Below are positions 48,817 to 58,720 of a stretch of 64,000 nt of DNA, one piece after another. The notes beneath the pieces were generated by a model. That model was not told the DNA's origin, did not search any database, and was given only the letters and a program-made list of their open reading frames with translations. Origin of the DNA: Galeruca laticollis (Eukaryota; Arthropoda; Insecta; Coleoptera; Chrysomelidae); NCBI GenBank assembly GCA_963921935.1, contig OY998177.1:111716067-111780066 (forward strand). The letters run 5' to 3'. The stretch's first letter is position 1; every line of letters starts with the position of its first letter. The translations under genes were made by a program, and so were the position numbers.

Positions 48817-49233
48817 TTTGGATGTTTTTGGTTATGAATGGGTGTGGATGGCTGTGAAAGTTAATACCAACAGCGGACTCACTGCTGGAGGGAGTTGTCT
48901 TCCCAGTTAAGGATATCTTGACTTAATAACTTTCGTGGGTGTTTAATATTTACCTGGATTTATATCTTTCCTGCGTCTGGTGTGGATTTTTGTGGTTGTT
49001 GTTGTAGCGAGTTTCTTCAGGAGTTCATAAATACAAATTTTGTTTCGAAAGAAACAGTTGTAATACTTCTAAGTATTACAAGTACTGTCGAACCCAAAAG
49101 TTCGACAGAACACGTGGGTTCGTAAATTTTTTGGTGGAGGCGTCCAAGTTGCCGGTGAAGTCGACTACGAGTTGGTTTGACTTAGTGACCAACTCTGCTA
49201 TTACACCTTCCTCTAACGATGGACTGGAACAAG
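48817..49233. other. LINE 5' end and BEL leader
   Basis: 48817-48960 is probably the LINE 5' untranslated part. 49020-49130 contains the palindromes GTAATACTTCTAAGTATTAC and TCGAACCCAAAAGTTCGA. 49131-49160 (TTTTTTGGTGGAGGCGTCCA) resembles a retroelement leader. An LTR start could not be fixed. Confidence 0.4.
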
Positions 49234-50258
49234 TGAATGGCTCTGCCTGTGGACGTTGATAATAAAATAGCCAAACTGGATAGGCTTCGCAAAGTGTCGC
49301 TGACTTGATTTCAGGAAATATATAGTTATGGTTTCAATAATACAAATGATCAATTTTATAAAGAAAATTTCTTAGTAAGGTCTCAGTTTGTGGATAAAAT
49401 TAACGATGAATTCCAAGAAAATCATAACGCAATCATTTCTATAATTTCTACTGATGCTGAGTTCCAAACTAATGATCAAGTTAGAGCTAAGGCAGATAAG
49501 TATTGTTTGGTTTCAATAATACAAATGATCAATTTTATAAAGAAAATTTTTTAGTAAGGTCTCAGTTTGTGGATAAAATTAACGATGAATTCCAAGAAAA
49601 TCATAACGCAATCATTTCTATAATTTCTACTGATGCTGAGTTCCAAACTAATGATCAAGTTAGAGCTAAGGCAGATAAGTATTGTTATGCGACTAAATCA
49701 AAGGTTTCAGAATGAAATTATTCATCAGTGATTTCTAGTGCTGTTGATTCTTCGAATCAAAACAAAAATATTCGATTACCGAAAATAAATATTCCTTTAT
49801 TTGAAGGCAGTATTAAGTCATGGCCTGCATTTTATGATCTTCATAGAAGTATTATTCATGAAAACACAAGTTTATCTAACATAGAAAAATTTCATTATTT
49901 GCTAACCTCGCTAAAGAATGAACCTTTCAATTTGATCAAGTCCATTCCGATGACAGATAATAATTATATCATTGCGTTTGATACTCTAATTAAAAGATAT
50001 CAAAACACTAGATTTTTGGCTACAACCTATTTTAATGAAATTTATAGTGTTCAATGTTTACAAAAGGCAACTACAAAAGAACTTAGACATTTATTAAACA
50101 TCTTTACAGAAAATCTTGCAGCATTAAAAGCTCTTAAATTTAATACGGATTCTTGGGATTCCATTATTTTTAATATTTTGTTACAAAAATTAGATTCAAA
50201 GACTAGAACCAATTTCGAAATTGAACATAGCAACATCGATATGCCTACCTATACATAA
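49234..50258 (+). pseudogene. BEL/Pao gag
   Basis: ATG 49234 opens MALPVDVDNKIAKLDRLRKV, a stop, then the frame with NDQFYKENFLVRSQFVDKIN. A 179-bp duplication (49331-49509 repeated from 49510) shifts it. The 176-residue frame 49728-50258 carries KINIPLFEGSIKSWPAFYDL, LSNIEKFHYLLTSLKNEPFN, the DUF1759 domain common to BEL/Pao gag. Further gag with zinc-knuckle remnants (NKCVICASSHALYRC-like, RNCLRPNHSVRQCP) follows to 50640 through a stop and a shift. It would form the capsid of an endogenous retrotransposon; this copy is broken. Confidence 0.87.
49331..49690 (+). repeat. Recent 179-bp tandem duplication within BEL gag
   Basis: The block starting GTTTCAATAATACAAATGAT at 49331 is repeated from 49510 with one visible difference (TTCTTAG against TTTTTAG). 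179 is not a multiple of three, so the duplication alone disrupts gag. Confidence 0.95.
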
Positions 50259-53200
50259 TTAGTTACATTTTTGGAACAGCATTGTAAGGCTCTGGAATCG
50301 ATTCAAACTACGGGTCCTCCATCTTTGAGTAAAGAAAAGCATACAAATCAAAATTCTCAATCTTCAAAATTCAAAAATTTTAATTTTCAATATCCTTCTA
50401 AAACATCTAGTATGCCTTCGGCATATGTTAATACTGTTGATGATCAACAACGCAATAATAAATGTGTCATATGTGCATCTTCTCATGCACTATATAGGTG
50501 GAAAAACATCCTAATGATAGACTAGCAGTCGTACAAAAGCGTGAGTTATGTCGCAATTGCTTACGTCCTAACCATTCGGTGCGACAATGCCCTTCTTTTT
50601 CAAGCTGTAAAACATGTGAAATGCCTCATCATAGCACACTTCATTAAAAAAAAACTTAGATACAGCTTCTTCAAGTTCAAGCTCTTCTAGTTCAAGTCCA
50701 GATAATCTGAATACTAATGTGCAGTCCACAGTGATTGAAACTTTACCTCCTCCACCAAATGTGTCTCAGTCGACTAATACACTTCATTGTTCTGCTTGCA
50801 GAAATAGTTTCAGCAACTCTACGGTTATGCTGTCAACGGCCGTAGTAGAAATCAAAGATGCTTGGGGAACTTTTCAAAAGGTTAGAATTTTATTAGATAC
50901 TGCTAGTATGGCTAACTTCATATCTGAAAAATGTGTCAATCGTTCAGGTTTACGACGTCACACCTTCTCGACACCTATTGAGGGTATTGACGATATAACT
51001 TCTAGTTCAAATAAAGGTATCACCCAATGCCTGATCAAACCTTGTGGTAAATCTGAGCCTACCTTCACTTTTGAAGCGATTGTTTTGCCAAAGGTCTGCT
51101 CCGAATAGCCAAAACTAACTATTGGTCCGCAAGGTTGGTCTCATATTAAAAATATACTCCTTGCCACATTCCTGGTCCTATTGACATTTTAGTTGGAGCA
51201 GAAATTGTACCATTTGTATAAGGTTCTTCTCGGGTTTTCGGCCAAGAAGATCAACCCGTTGCTCTTGAAACCGTTTTTGAGTGGATTTCACAGGGTAAAA
51301 CCACATGTGTTACTCCAAATACATCATTACTCAGTTGCCATGCTTCTTTAGAATCTCAAATCGATTTTCCACTTAGAAAATTCTGGGAGATAGAGCAACC
51401 TCCAGTCTCTAATATTATATCCCCAGATAATTTAAAATGTGAAAATATATACAAACAATCTGTTTACCGAGAGCAGTCTGGTAAGTTTGTTGTACCACTT
51501 CCTTTTAAACACTCAAATACTCAGTTTGGAGATACATACACTCAAGCATACCGACGTTTCAAATCACTGGAAAATCGATTATATAGAATATCCGAACTTC
51601 AAACTCTTTATTCATACTTTATAAATGAGTATCATCAAAAAAATCATATTTCCGAAGTTTTGTCTTCAGATTATCAATCCTCTTCAGCCTACTATTTACC
51701 TCATCATTGTATTCTAAAGCCAGATAGCATTTTTACCAAGATTCCAGTAGTATTTGATGGTAGTGCCAAAGATACAAAGGGGATAAGCTTAAACGATACA
51801 TTATATACTGGTCCTAAGCTCCATCAAGACTTATCGACTATTTTACATACTTTTCGTACATATCCAGTTGTATTCAGCTGTGATATTGAACAAATGTACT
51901 GTCAAATTTATATTAAGCCATTTTTGTCTCTTAGAACCTTGAAAGAGTTAGCTACTCTTGAACAAAAAAATCATCCCTTAGCCTCGGAAGTACTGAAGGA
52001 GTCAATTTATGTTGATGATATTGTAAGTGCCGCAGATTCCGTCGAATCAGCCATAAATATTCAATCAGACTCTAATTAAGCTTCTTAAAAAGGGAGGATT
52101 TGAATTATGAAAATGAACGACAAGTAATCATCCTGCACTATTGTCTGCTGTTCCTTTAACAGATGCTCAAATACCTCTTACTTTTGATAATGAAGGCCCT
52201 AGATTCGTAAAACTCCTCGGATTGCAATGGAATCCCAGTTCAGATGTTTTTTCTTATAAATTCACTTCTATTGAATCAAAATGTACGAAGCGTAGTAACC
52301 TGTCACAAACAGCTAGAATATTCGACCCATTGGGGTACATAGCACCCCTAGTGTTTATGGCCAAATATATCATTCAATTGCTTTGTTTATCGAAATCGGA
52401 ATGGGATGATGAACCCTCTGATGACATTGTTGCACTTTGGGATTGATTCAAATATGAATTACCCAACATATCTCAAGTTTAGTTACCAAGAATGCTTATT
52501 TCCAAGATAGTTATTCGACTAGAAATACACTGTTTCTGCAACGCTAGCACGCAGGGGTATGGTTGTGTAATTTATTTCAGATATATAACCTCTGATAATC
52601 AGATTCAAACTTGCTTAATTTCTGCAAAATCTCGAGTAGCACCTCTTCGAGAAGTTTCATTACCCCGCTTAGAACTTTGTGCGGCATATCTGCTTATAGA
52701 GTTATTAAATTTTATTAATAATTCATATGCTAAGCGTTTAACTTCTAACTCTCTGTACGCTTGGTCAGATTCGCAAGTTACTCTTGCGTGGCTTTCTTCT
52801 TCACCTCATCAGTGGAAAACGTTTGTAGCTAACAGAGTGGCCTTTATTCAAGAGACAATATCTATGTCCTCTTGGAGATATGTTTCTTCTGAAATGAACC
52901 CGGCCGATTGTGTTTTTCGTGGTTTAAGTCCATTGCAATTACTCGAACACAAATTGTGGTGGCAGGGACTCGATTTGCTTTTGCTGGATCCAGAAAATTG
53001 GCCTAAACAACCTACGATTCTTGTAGACAAATTTCCTGAAATAACTCGGGAAGAAAGGAAAACAACTTTATGTATTTCGGTTGAAACTCCATCCGTTTTT
53101 GGTGATTTACTCTCAAGATTTTCATCTTTAAAAAAAACTCAGCGAATACTCGCTTACGTTTTACGTTTTATTTCAATTATGCGAAAAACCGAACGCATTC

Positions 53201-53654
53201 ATAGGAATATAACTATAGATTTCTCTGAAATGGATACTACATTTCAAATCATAATTAAAGACGTTCAAAAGGAATGTGTCAACAATATTATTCGCAATTG
53301 CATTGCGAGCAAGATACTACCCTACCTAAACATTTCAGAAAATTAGCACCTTTCATAGATAAGCTAGGTATTCTGAGGGTGGGTGGTAGGTTGAGACAAT
53401 CATCTCTTTCATTCGACGCTAAGCATCCTATTTTGTTGCCTAAAAACCATCGGTTTACTTATCTCCTCATAGAACAGATTCATCGGGAAAATGTACATCC
53501 TGGTTTAAAAACGTTAGAAAATTTAATGCTACAACATTTTTGGATAATTTCTTCTCGTAATACAATTTTTAAATGTATATCCAAATGTATAAAATGTTTT
53601 CGGACTAAACCTCGATCTTACTTACCGTTTATGGCTAATCTTCCCCCGTTTTGA
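50259..53654 (+). pseudogene. BEL/Pao pol: protease, reverse transcriptase, RNase H, integrase zinc finger
   Basis: Protease (DUF1758, 50719-51108): VEIKDAWGTFQKVRILLDTA with the DTA(S) active site. Reverse transcriptase: VVFDGSAKDTKGISLNDTLY, VFSCDIEQMYCQIYIKPF, then a jump to LSLRTLKELATLEQK and SIYVDDIVSAADS; about 40 residues between are deleted, though YVDD remains. RVAPLREVSLPRLELCAAYL and AWSDSQVTLAWLSS are the Peptidase_A17/RNase H region (52492-53346). Next comes the integrase H2C2 zinc domain (LLIEQIHRENVHPGLKTLEN, CISKCIKCFR) to 53654. Separate frames meet at 51110-51440, 52080-52140, 52446-52490 and 53300-53345 with stops or shifts. Gene order is normal for BEL/Pao. Confidence 0.9.
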
Positions 53655-54490
53655 GTATCCCAAATGAATGCATTTTCTCAAGTTTCACTTGATTATGCTG
53701 GACCGTTTTCAATTACGATGGGAAGATATGTTTATTTGTTTGTGGTGCAACCAAGGCTATTCATCTAGAGCTTTCGTCGGACTTGTCCACTGATACGTTT
53801 CTTGCAAGTTTCCGACGTTTTATAGCCCGTAGAGACCGAGTGTCCGAAATTTATTCTGACCAAGGCACTAATTTGAAAAGCGCTTACAATCAATTAACTT
53901 TTTTCGCTCAACAAGCTTCTGAGAAGCTTTCAATCAAATGACATTTTAACCCACCTGGAGCACCCTATTTCAATGGACTTTGTGAAGCAGGTGTAAAATC
54001 AGTTAAAACGCACTTGTATCGAGTCATAGGGGATTAACTTATGACTTTCGAAGAGCTTTCTACACTTTCAACTCAAATTGAGGCACTCTTAAATTCACGA
54101 CCCTTAACGGCTATTAGCGAAGATCCCAACGATCTTGCACCCTTAACTCCAGGACATTTTCTGACCATGGAGCCCCTTTCATCCTCTCCGGAACCAGATT
54201 TATCTCATAGTCCAATTAACCGTTTATCACGATGGCAAATCTTACAAAAAATGCGTATCGATTTTTGGAAACGCTGGAGCCAAGAATATTTGCATACGTT
54301 ACAGCAGCGTAGTAAGTGGACTAAATCAGTCCCAAATATAACATTAAATACATTGGTTCTAATAAAATATGAACAAAGGTCTCCTATAAATTGGTCTCTT
54401 GGACGTGTAGCGAAGTGACATCTCGGAAAAGATGGGATAATTAGAGTAGTAACGTTAAAGACGCAAAACGGTTGTCAAGGTTTGCCCATT
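53655..54490 (+). pseudogene. BEL/Pao integrase core and C-terminal DUF5641-like domain
   Basis: Reads SQMNAFSQVSLDYAGPFSIT (first catalytic D), a frame shift, ATKAIHLELSSDLSTDTFLA, EIYSDQGTNLKSAYNQ (second D), a stop, and FNPPGAPYFNGLCEAGVKSV (E). The next frame (54041-54418) gives IEALLNSRPLTAISEDPNDL, LTPGHFLTMEPL, SRWQILQKMRIDFWKRWSQE, YLHTLQQRSKW, the standard C-terminal domain of BEL integrase. After a stop a few residues (HLGKDGIIRVVTLKTQNG) finish it near 54490. All three acids of the triad remain, but at least three lesions break it. Confidence 0.9.
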
Positions 54491-54628
54491 GCCAGGGCAA
54501 TAACTTGATTGATCATTTACCATGTTTTTTTTAGTATTTTTAATTTAGTAGAATTCTTAATAGTTTCAATTATTATATGCTTAATTTAATTACAGCGGAA
54601 AAGACAAGCTTGTTTTTGGTGGGTGGAA

Positions 54629-55008
54629 TGTTCAATACTCTATAATAATTTTTAATTTCTGTTTCCCAAATTTGAAATGTATATGACATATTTGCAAGGA
54701 CAGGCTGTATAGTCAATTTAGAAGTACTGCCACGGTGACGAAGGAGTAGAACAGATTAATACCGACATCGACAGTGTATACGTCGATACAAAAATTTAGT
54801 TACGGTCTACGGCCTATTAGTTTTAACGATAACATATTCACGGGGTTTTGGCGCTGTGCATAATCACTTATCTAGACGCAAACAGCAGAAGGGCGCCCTT
54901 TATAATTGAAGACCAGGAGAGTGGTAAGTACTGCTATTTTTTCTATACATCTGTCTTTCTATCTACAGTCCATTTTTATACGTTTCCCAGAAACTCTGGT
55001 GTTTCATA
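54629..55008 (+). repeat. BEL 3' LTR, main part
   Basis: After a purine-rich tract (GGTGGGTGGAA) the LTR starts TGTTCAATACTC at 54629. It contains GCAAGGACAGGCTGTATAGT, related to 3085-3210, a TTTATAATTG box near 54898, and CTACAGTCCATTTTTATACG as in 46382. It is interrupted at 55008 by the XPG/FEN-CXC element; the last 7 bases CGAAACA are at 58706-58712. Confidence 0.8.
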
Positions 55009-55307
55009 TAGTCGCGTCAACGCCTGCGAACACCTATCAATTTGGTGCCACAGGTCGGATCGGGATGCGGTTTTCTGCATTCTCTTCCAAAACGATTATC
55101 TCGGAATGTGTCTGGGTAGATTTTCCCCGGAGATCGAAAATTGCATCGCTGCAGGCCAAAGGGCACGCGAAAAATGCATTATCTGGGAGGCCTTTTGGAA
55201 GATTTTCAAATTTCGATAAATAAGGGTCAGAACTCGCCCGGATCGGGTACTTGGGGGTTTTCGAGGCCGCTGATCACGAATATAATGTTCAAACTGACCT
55301 CCGAACA

Positions 55308-56475
55308 CCTGGTGCACCAGAACCTGACCCTAAACGTCATCTCTGGGAGTTTTTCTGCCACAATCAAAGAAGGTCAACCAAAAATAATTTCGGGGGGTTT
55401 TTTGGCCCACTGAATCCAAATCTGGCATCGGCGAGCACCCCACTGGCACCTGGTGCACCGAAACCCGGGCTAGAACGTCGTCTCCGAGAGTTTTCTTGAG
55501 AAGACTGCCAAAACCTACCCGAAAATCATAAGAGGGCAGTTCTGTGGGGCGGTGGTCCCGAATTTCGCGCCGAAAACAACTCCCCGAACACCTGGTGCAC
55601 CAGAACCTGACCCTAAACGTCATCTCTGGGAGTTTTCCTGCCACAATCAAAGAAGGTCAACCAAAAATAATTTCGGGGGGTTTTTTGGCCCGCTGAATAC
55701 AAATCTGGCATCGGCGAGCACCCCACTGGCACCTGGTGCACCGAAACCCTGGCTAGAACGTCGTCTTCGAGAGTTTTCTTGAGAAGACTGCCAAAACCTA
55801 CCCGAAAATCATGAGAGGGCAGTTTTGTGGGGCGGTGGTCCCGAATTTCACGCCGAAAACAACTCCCCGAATACCTGGTGCACCAGAACCTGACCCTAAC
55901 CGTCATCTCCGGGAGTTTTCCTGACACAATCAAAGAAGGTCAATCAAGAATCATTCTGGGGGGTTTTTTGGCCCGCTGAATCCAAATCTGGTATCGGCGA
56001 GCACCTCACTGGCACCTGGTGCACCGAAACCCGGGCTAGAACGTCATCTCCGAGAGTTTTCTTGAGAAGACTGCCAAAACCTACCCGAAAATCATAAGAG
56101 GGCAGTTCTGTGAGGCGGTGGTCCCGAATTTCACGCCGAAAACAACTCCCCGAATACCTGGTGCACCAGAACCTGACCCTAAACGTCATCTCCGGGAGTT
56201 TTCCTGACACAATCAAAGAAGGTCAATCAAGAATCATTCTGGGGGGTTTTTTGGCCCGCTGAACCCAAATCTGGCATCGGAGAGCACCCCACTGGCACCT
56301 GGTGCACCGAAACCCGGGCTAGAACGTCATCTCCGAGAGTTTTCTTGAGAAGACTGCCAAAACCTACCCGAAAATCATGAGAGGGCAGTTCTGTGAGGCG
56401 GTGGTCCCGAATTTCACGCCGAAAACAACTCCCCGAACACCTGGTGCACCAGAACCTGACCCTAAACGTCATCTT
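55308..56475. repeat. Left subterminal tandem array, 283-bp unit
   Basis: CCTGGTGCACCAGAACCTGA starts at 55308, 55591, 55874, 56157 and 56440: four full units of exactly 283 bp and the start of a fifth. Units differ by a few substitutions (for example GGGGCGG or GAGGCGG; CAACCAAAAAT or CAATCAAGAAT). Each unit itself contains two related halves, one with CCTGGTGCACCAGAAC and one with CCTGGTGCACCGAAAC. Confidence 0.96.
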
Positions 56476-56835
56476 CTAGAGTTGTACAGACACGACCCCA
56501 ACAAACTCACCAAAAACCGTCTCATAATTTGACACATTTATTAATGTGTAACTCTGGCGTAGGGCCCTCGAAAGAGTTGTTCCAGCAGGAACAACAAGAA
56601 TAATTCCCCCCCCCCTCCCCCCAAGATCTCCGAAGCATGCCGAGCGGGCCTTTCACTTTCTAACGAAGCGTAGATCGAGCAGCTGCCGGCATCCACAGTC
56701 AGGAGGACCACGTTGGAGCATTCATGTTGCCACGAGATATATTTAATATTAATGCCCGGCAGATAATGAGATATTTCTCCAGAAACCTCCGAAGGCCAAT
56801 AAACCGGAAGCAGTATACTCTTCTCGTAGCTTGTC

Positions 56836-57636
56836 TCATGCGCCACGATTGGCGGATAATATTTTGTTGCTTCATGCAATAACGGGTTGCGATACGGTAT
56901 CCGCAACGTACTACCAGGGAAAAATGAAATTTTTCAACACCTTCAAAAACTTGCCAGACCTTGAAGCTCATGCCGCGAAGTTCAAGGAACCTGGTTTGTC
57001 AACCGAGGAAATTTTTGAAAATGGGCGCAGTTGATCCTGGCAATGTATGGTGCCCCACTCTCATTCAGGAAGCCGAATATACCTGATGAGTACAAGCTAA
57101 CATGGGAGAACTTACTCCACGCGTACAGGCAGAAAATGTATCTAAAAAGCGCTGTAAAGGGGAAAGTAAATTTAGGGAAAATTCTCCCCACACCAGACGC
57201 CATCCAGAAGCATATAAAGAGGGTCTATTTGCAAGTCCAAAATTGGCTGCACGGAGACCAGGTGACCATGGACCCATCAGAATGGAGATGGATGAGAAAG
57301 AAGGACGACACACTGGTCCCTGTACAAATGACACAAAAACCTGCACCTGATGATATTTTGGAACTAATATTCTGTGTATGCGCAGGAAATTGTGATCGGA
57401 TGTCATGTAGTTGCAGGAAGCACGGTCTCCCTTGTAATCCTGCATGTAAAAATTCTGAAGGCTCTAGCTGCACCAACACTGACCAATATTCAGTAGAAAC
57501 CCTTATAGCGGCGGAGAGAGAGGGCTTAGATGAAGAAGACTGTCCTCTTCACAATATGTCAGTTGTTGAGGAAGAAAATGAGAACAGTTCTGATGTGTCA
57601 TTTGATGATGGAGTTGATATACAGCAACGTATATAA
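56836..57636 (+). pseudogene. XPG/FEN1-like (C-terminal part) plus CXC-domain protein
   Basis: From 56836: RLADNILLLHAITGCDTVSA, TYYQGKMKFF, then a one-base frameshift near 57015, LILAMYGAPLSFRKPNIPDE, YLQVQNWLHGDQVTMDPSEW, and a CXC half-domain CVCAGNCDRMSCSCRKHGLP, CNPACKNSEGSSC, with an acidic tail to a TAA at 57634. The HAxTGCDT block, the HQVQ/YLQVQxW block and the CXC block appear in the same order as in the gene at 20590-22171, so they are homologous though distant. The N-terminal half with the DG-x-P and EDxDLL blocks is missing: 56530-56830 holds only decayed fragments. The element is thus a deletion derivative. CXC domains in tesmin/TSO1 proteins bind zinc and DNA. Confidence 0.72.
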
Positions 57637-57844
57637 ACATTGGTGTTATTAATTTATGAGGGAGAGAAAGTTTGAGTTGGGTTGAATTTGATCTGAATTA
57701 AATAAAAAGTTTTTAATCCAAAATTGTATATATACTGACTTCTTTATTTACTTTACATTAATTTCTCTACTCCTCGCCTTATGTAAGTAGAATCAATAAT
57801 TCCAGCGGTGTGAAGATAAAAATCCCAGCGCGGCAGGGGCCGAG
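57637..57844. other. 3' flank of the CXC gene
   Basis: Contains AATAAAAAG at about 57700, a plausible polyadenylation signal 65 bases after the stop. No other feature. Confidence 0.45.
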
Positions 57845-58405
57845 AAGGTTGATTTGGACGTGAAAATTCCGAACCACCGCCCCACAGAACTGCCCTCTTA
57901 TGATTTTCGGGTAGGTTTTGGCAGTCTTCTCAAGAAAACTCTCGGAGACGACGTTCTAGCCCGGGTTTCGGTACACCAGGTGCCAGTGGGGTGCTCGCCG
58001 ATGCCAGATTTGGATTCAGCGGGCCAAAAAATCCCCCAGTATGATTCTTGATTGACCTTCTCTGATTGTGTCAGGAAAACTCCCGGAGATGACGTTTAGG
58101 GTCAGGTTCTGGTGCACCAGGTGTTCGGGGAGTTGTTTTTGGCGCGAAATTCGGGACCACCGCCCCACAGAACTGCCCTCTTATGATTTTCGGGTAGGTT
58201 TTGGCAGTCTTCTCAAGAAAACTCTCGGAGACGACGTTCTAGCCCGGGTTTCGGTGCACCAGGTGCCAGTGGGGTTCTCGCCGATGCCAGATTTGGATTC
58301 AGCGGGCCAAAAAACTCCCCGAAATTATTTTTGGTTGACCTTCTTTGATTGTGTCAGGAAAACTCCCGGAGATGACGTTTAGGGTCAGGTTATGGTGCAC
58401 CAGGT
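57845..58405. repeat. Right subterminal array, inverted 283-bp units
   Basis: About two units in the opposite orientation to the left array: GTTCTGGTGCACCAGGTGTT at 58109 and the CGGGTTTCGGTGCACCAGGT-type half at 58241 recur at the same spacing. The array ends at the inner edge of the right terminal repeat. Confidence 0.93.
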
Positions 58406-58720
58406 CAATTTGAACATTATATTCGTGATCAGCGGCCTCGAAAACCCCCGAGTACCCGATCCGGACCAGTTCTGACCCTTATTTATCAGATTTGAAAATC
58501 CTCCAAAAGGCCTCCCAGATAATGCATTTTTCGCGCGCAATTTGGCCTGCAGCGATGCAATTTTCGATCTCCGGGGAAAATCTACCCAGACACATTCCGA
58601 GATAATCGTTTTGGAAGAGAATGCAGAAAACCGCATCCCGATCCGACCTGTGGCACCAAATTGATAGATTGGTATCCATTTCCGCGACCGTTGACGCGAC
58701 TAATACGAAACAATCGTATA

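Larger units (their letters stand above)
55009..58702 (+). mobile_element. 3.7-kb transposon with XPG/FEN-CXC gene and 283-bp subterminal arrays
   Basis: Ends TAGTCGCGTCAACG and CGTTGACGCGACTA are inverted; ATA lies directly outside on both sides (55006-55008, 58703-58705), a 3-bp target duplication. The uninterrupted LTR at 46423-46436 reads GTTTCACACGAAAC where this locus reads GTTTC-ATA-[element]-ATA-CGAAAC, confirming the boundaries. The terminal inverted repeats run about 300 bp (55009-55310 against 58400-58702) and include CAATTTGGTGCCACAGGTCG and CCCCGGAGATCGAAAATTGC. Inside each lies an array of 283-bp units pointing inward from opposite ends, then one gene on the plus strand. Base composition is clearly richer in G and C than the surroundings. 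Confidence 0.92.

Noticed and set aside
47531..48910. Several plus-strand frames of 60-125 residues
   Set aside because: They mirror the Ser/Pro-rich LINE ORF1 on the minus strand; the translation is low complexity.
55330..56472. Series of similar 80-106-residue minus-strand frames, one per 283-bp unit
   Set aside because: They are by-products of a fairly GC-rich repeat unit, recur in the inverted right array on the other strand, have no start context and match no domain.
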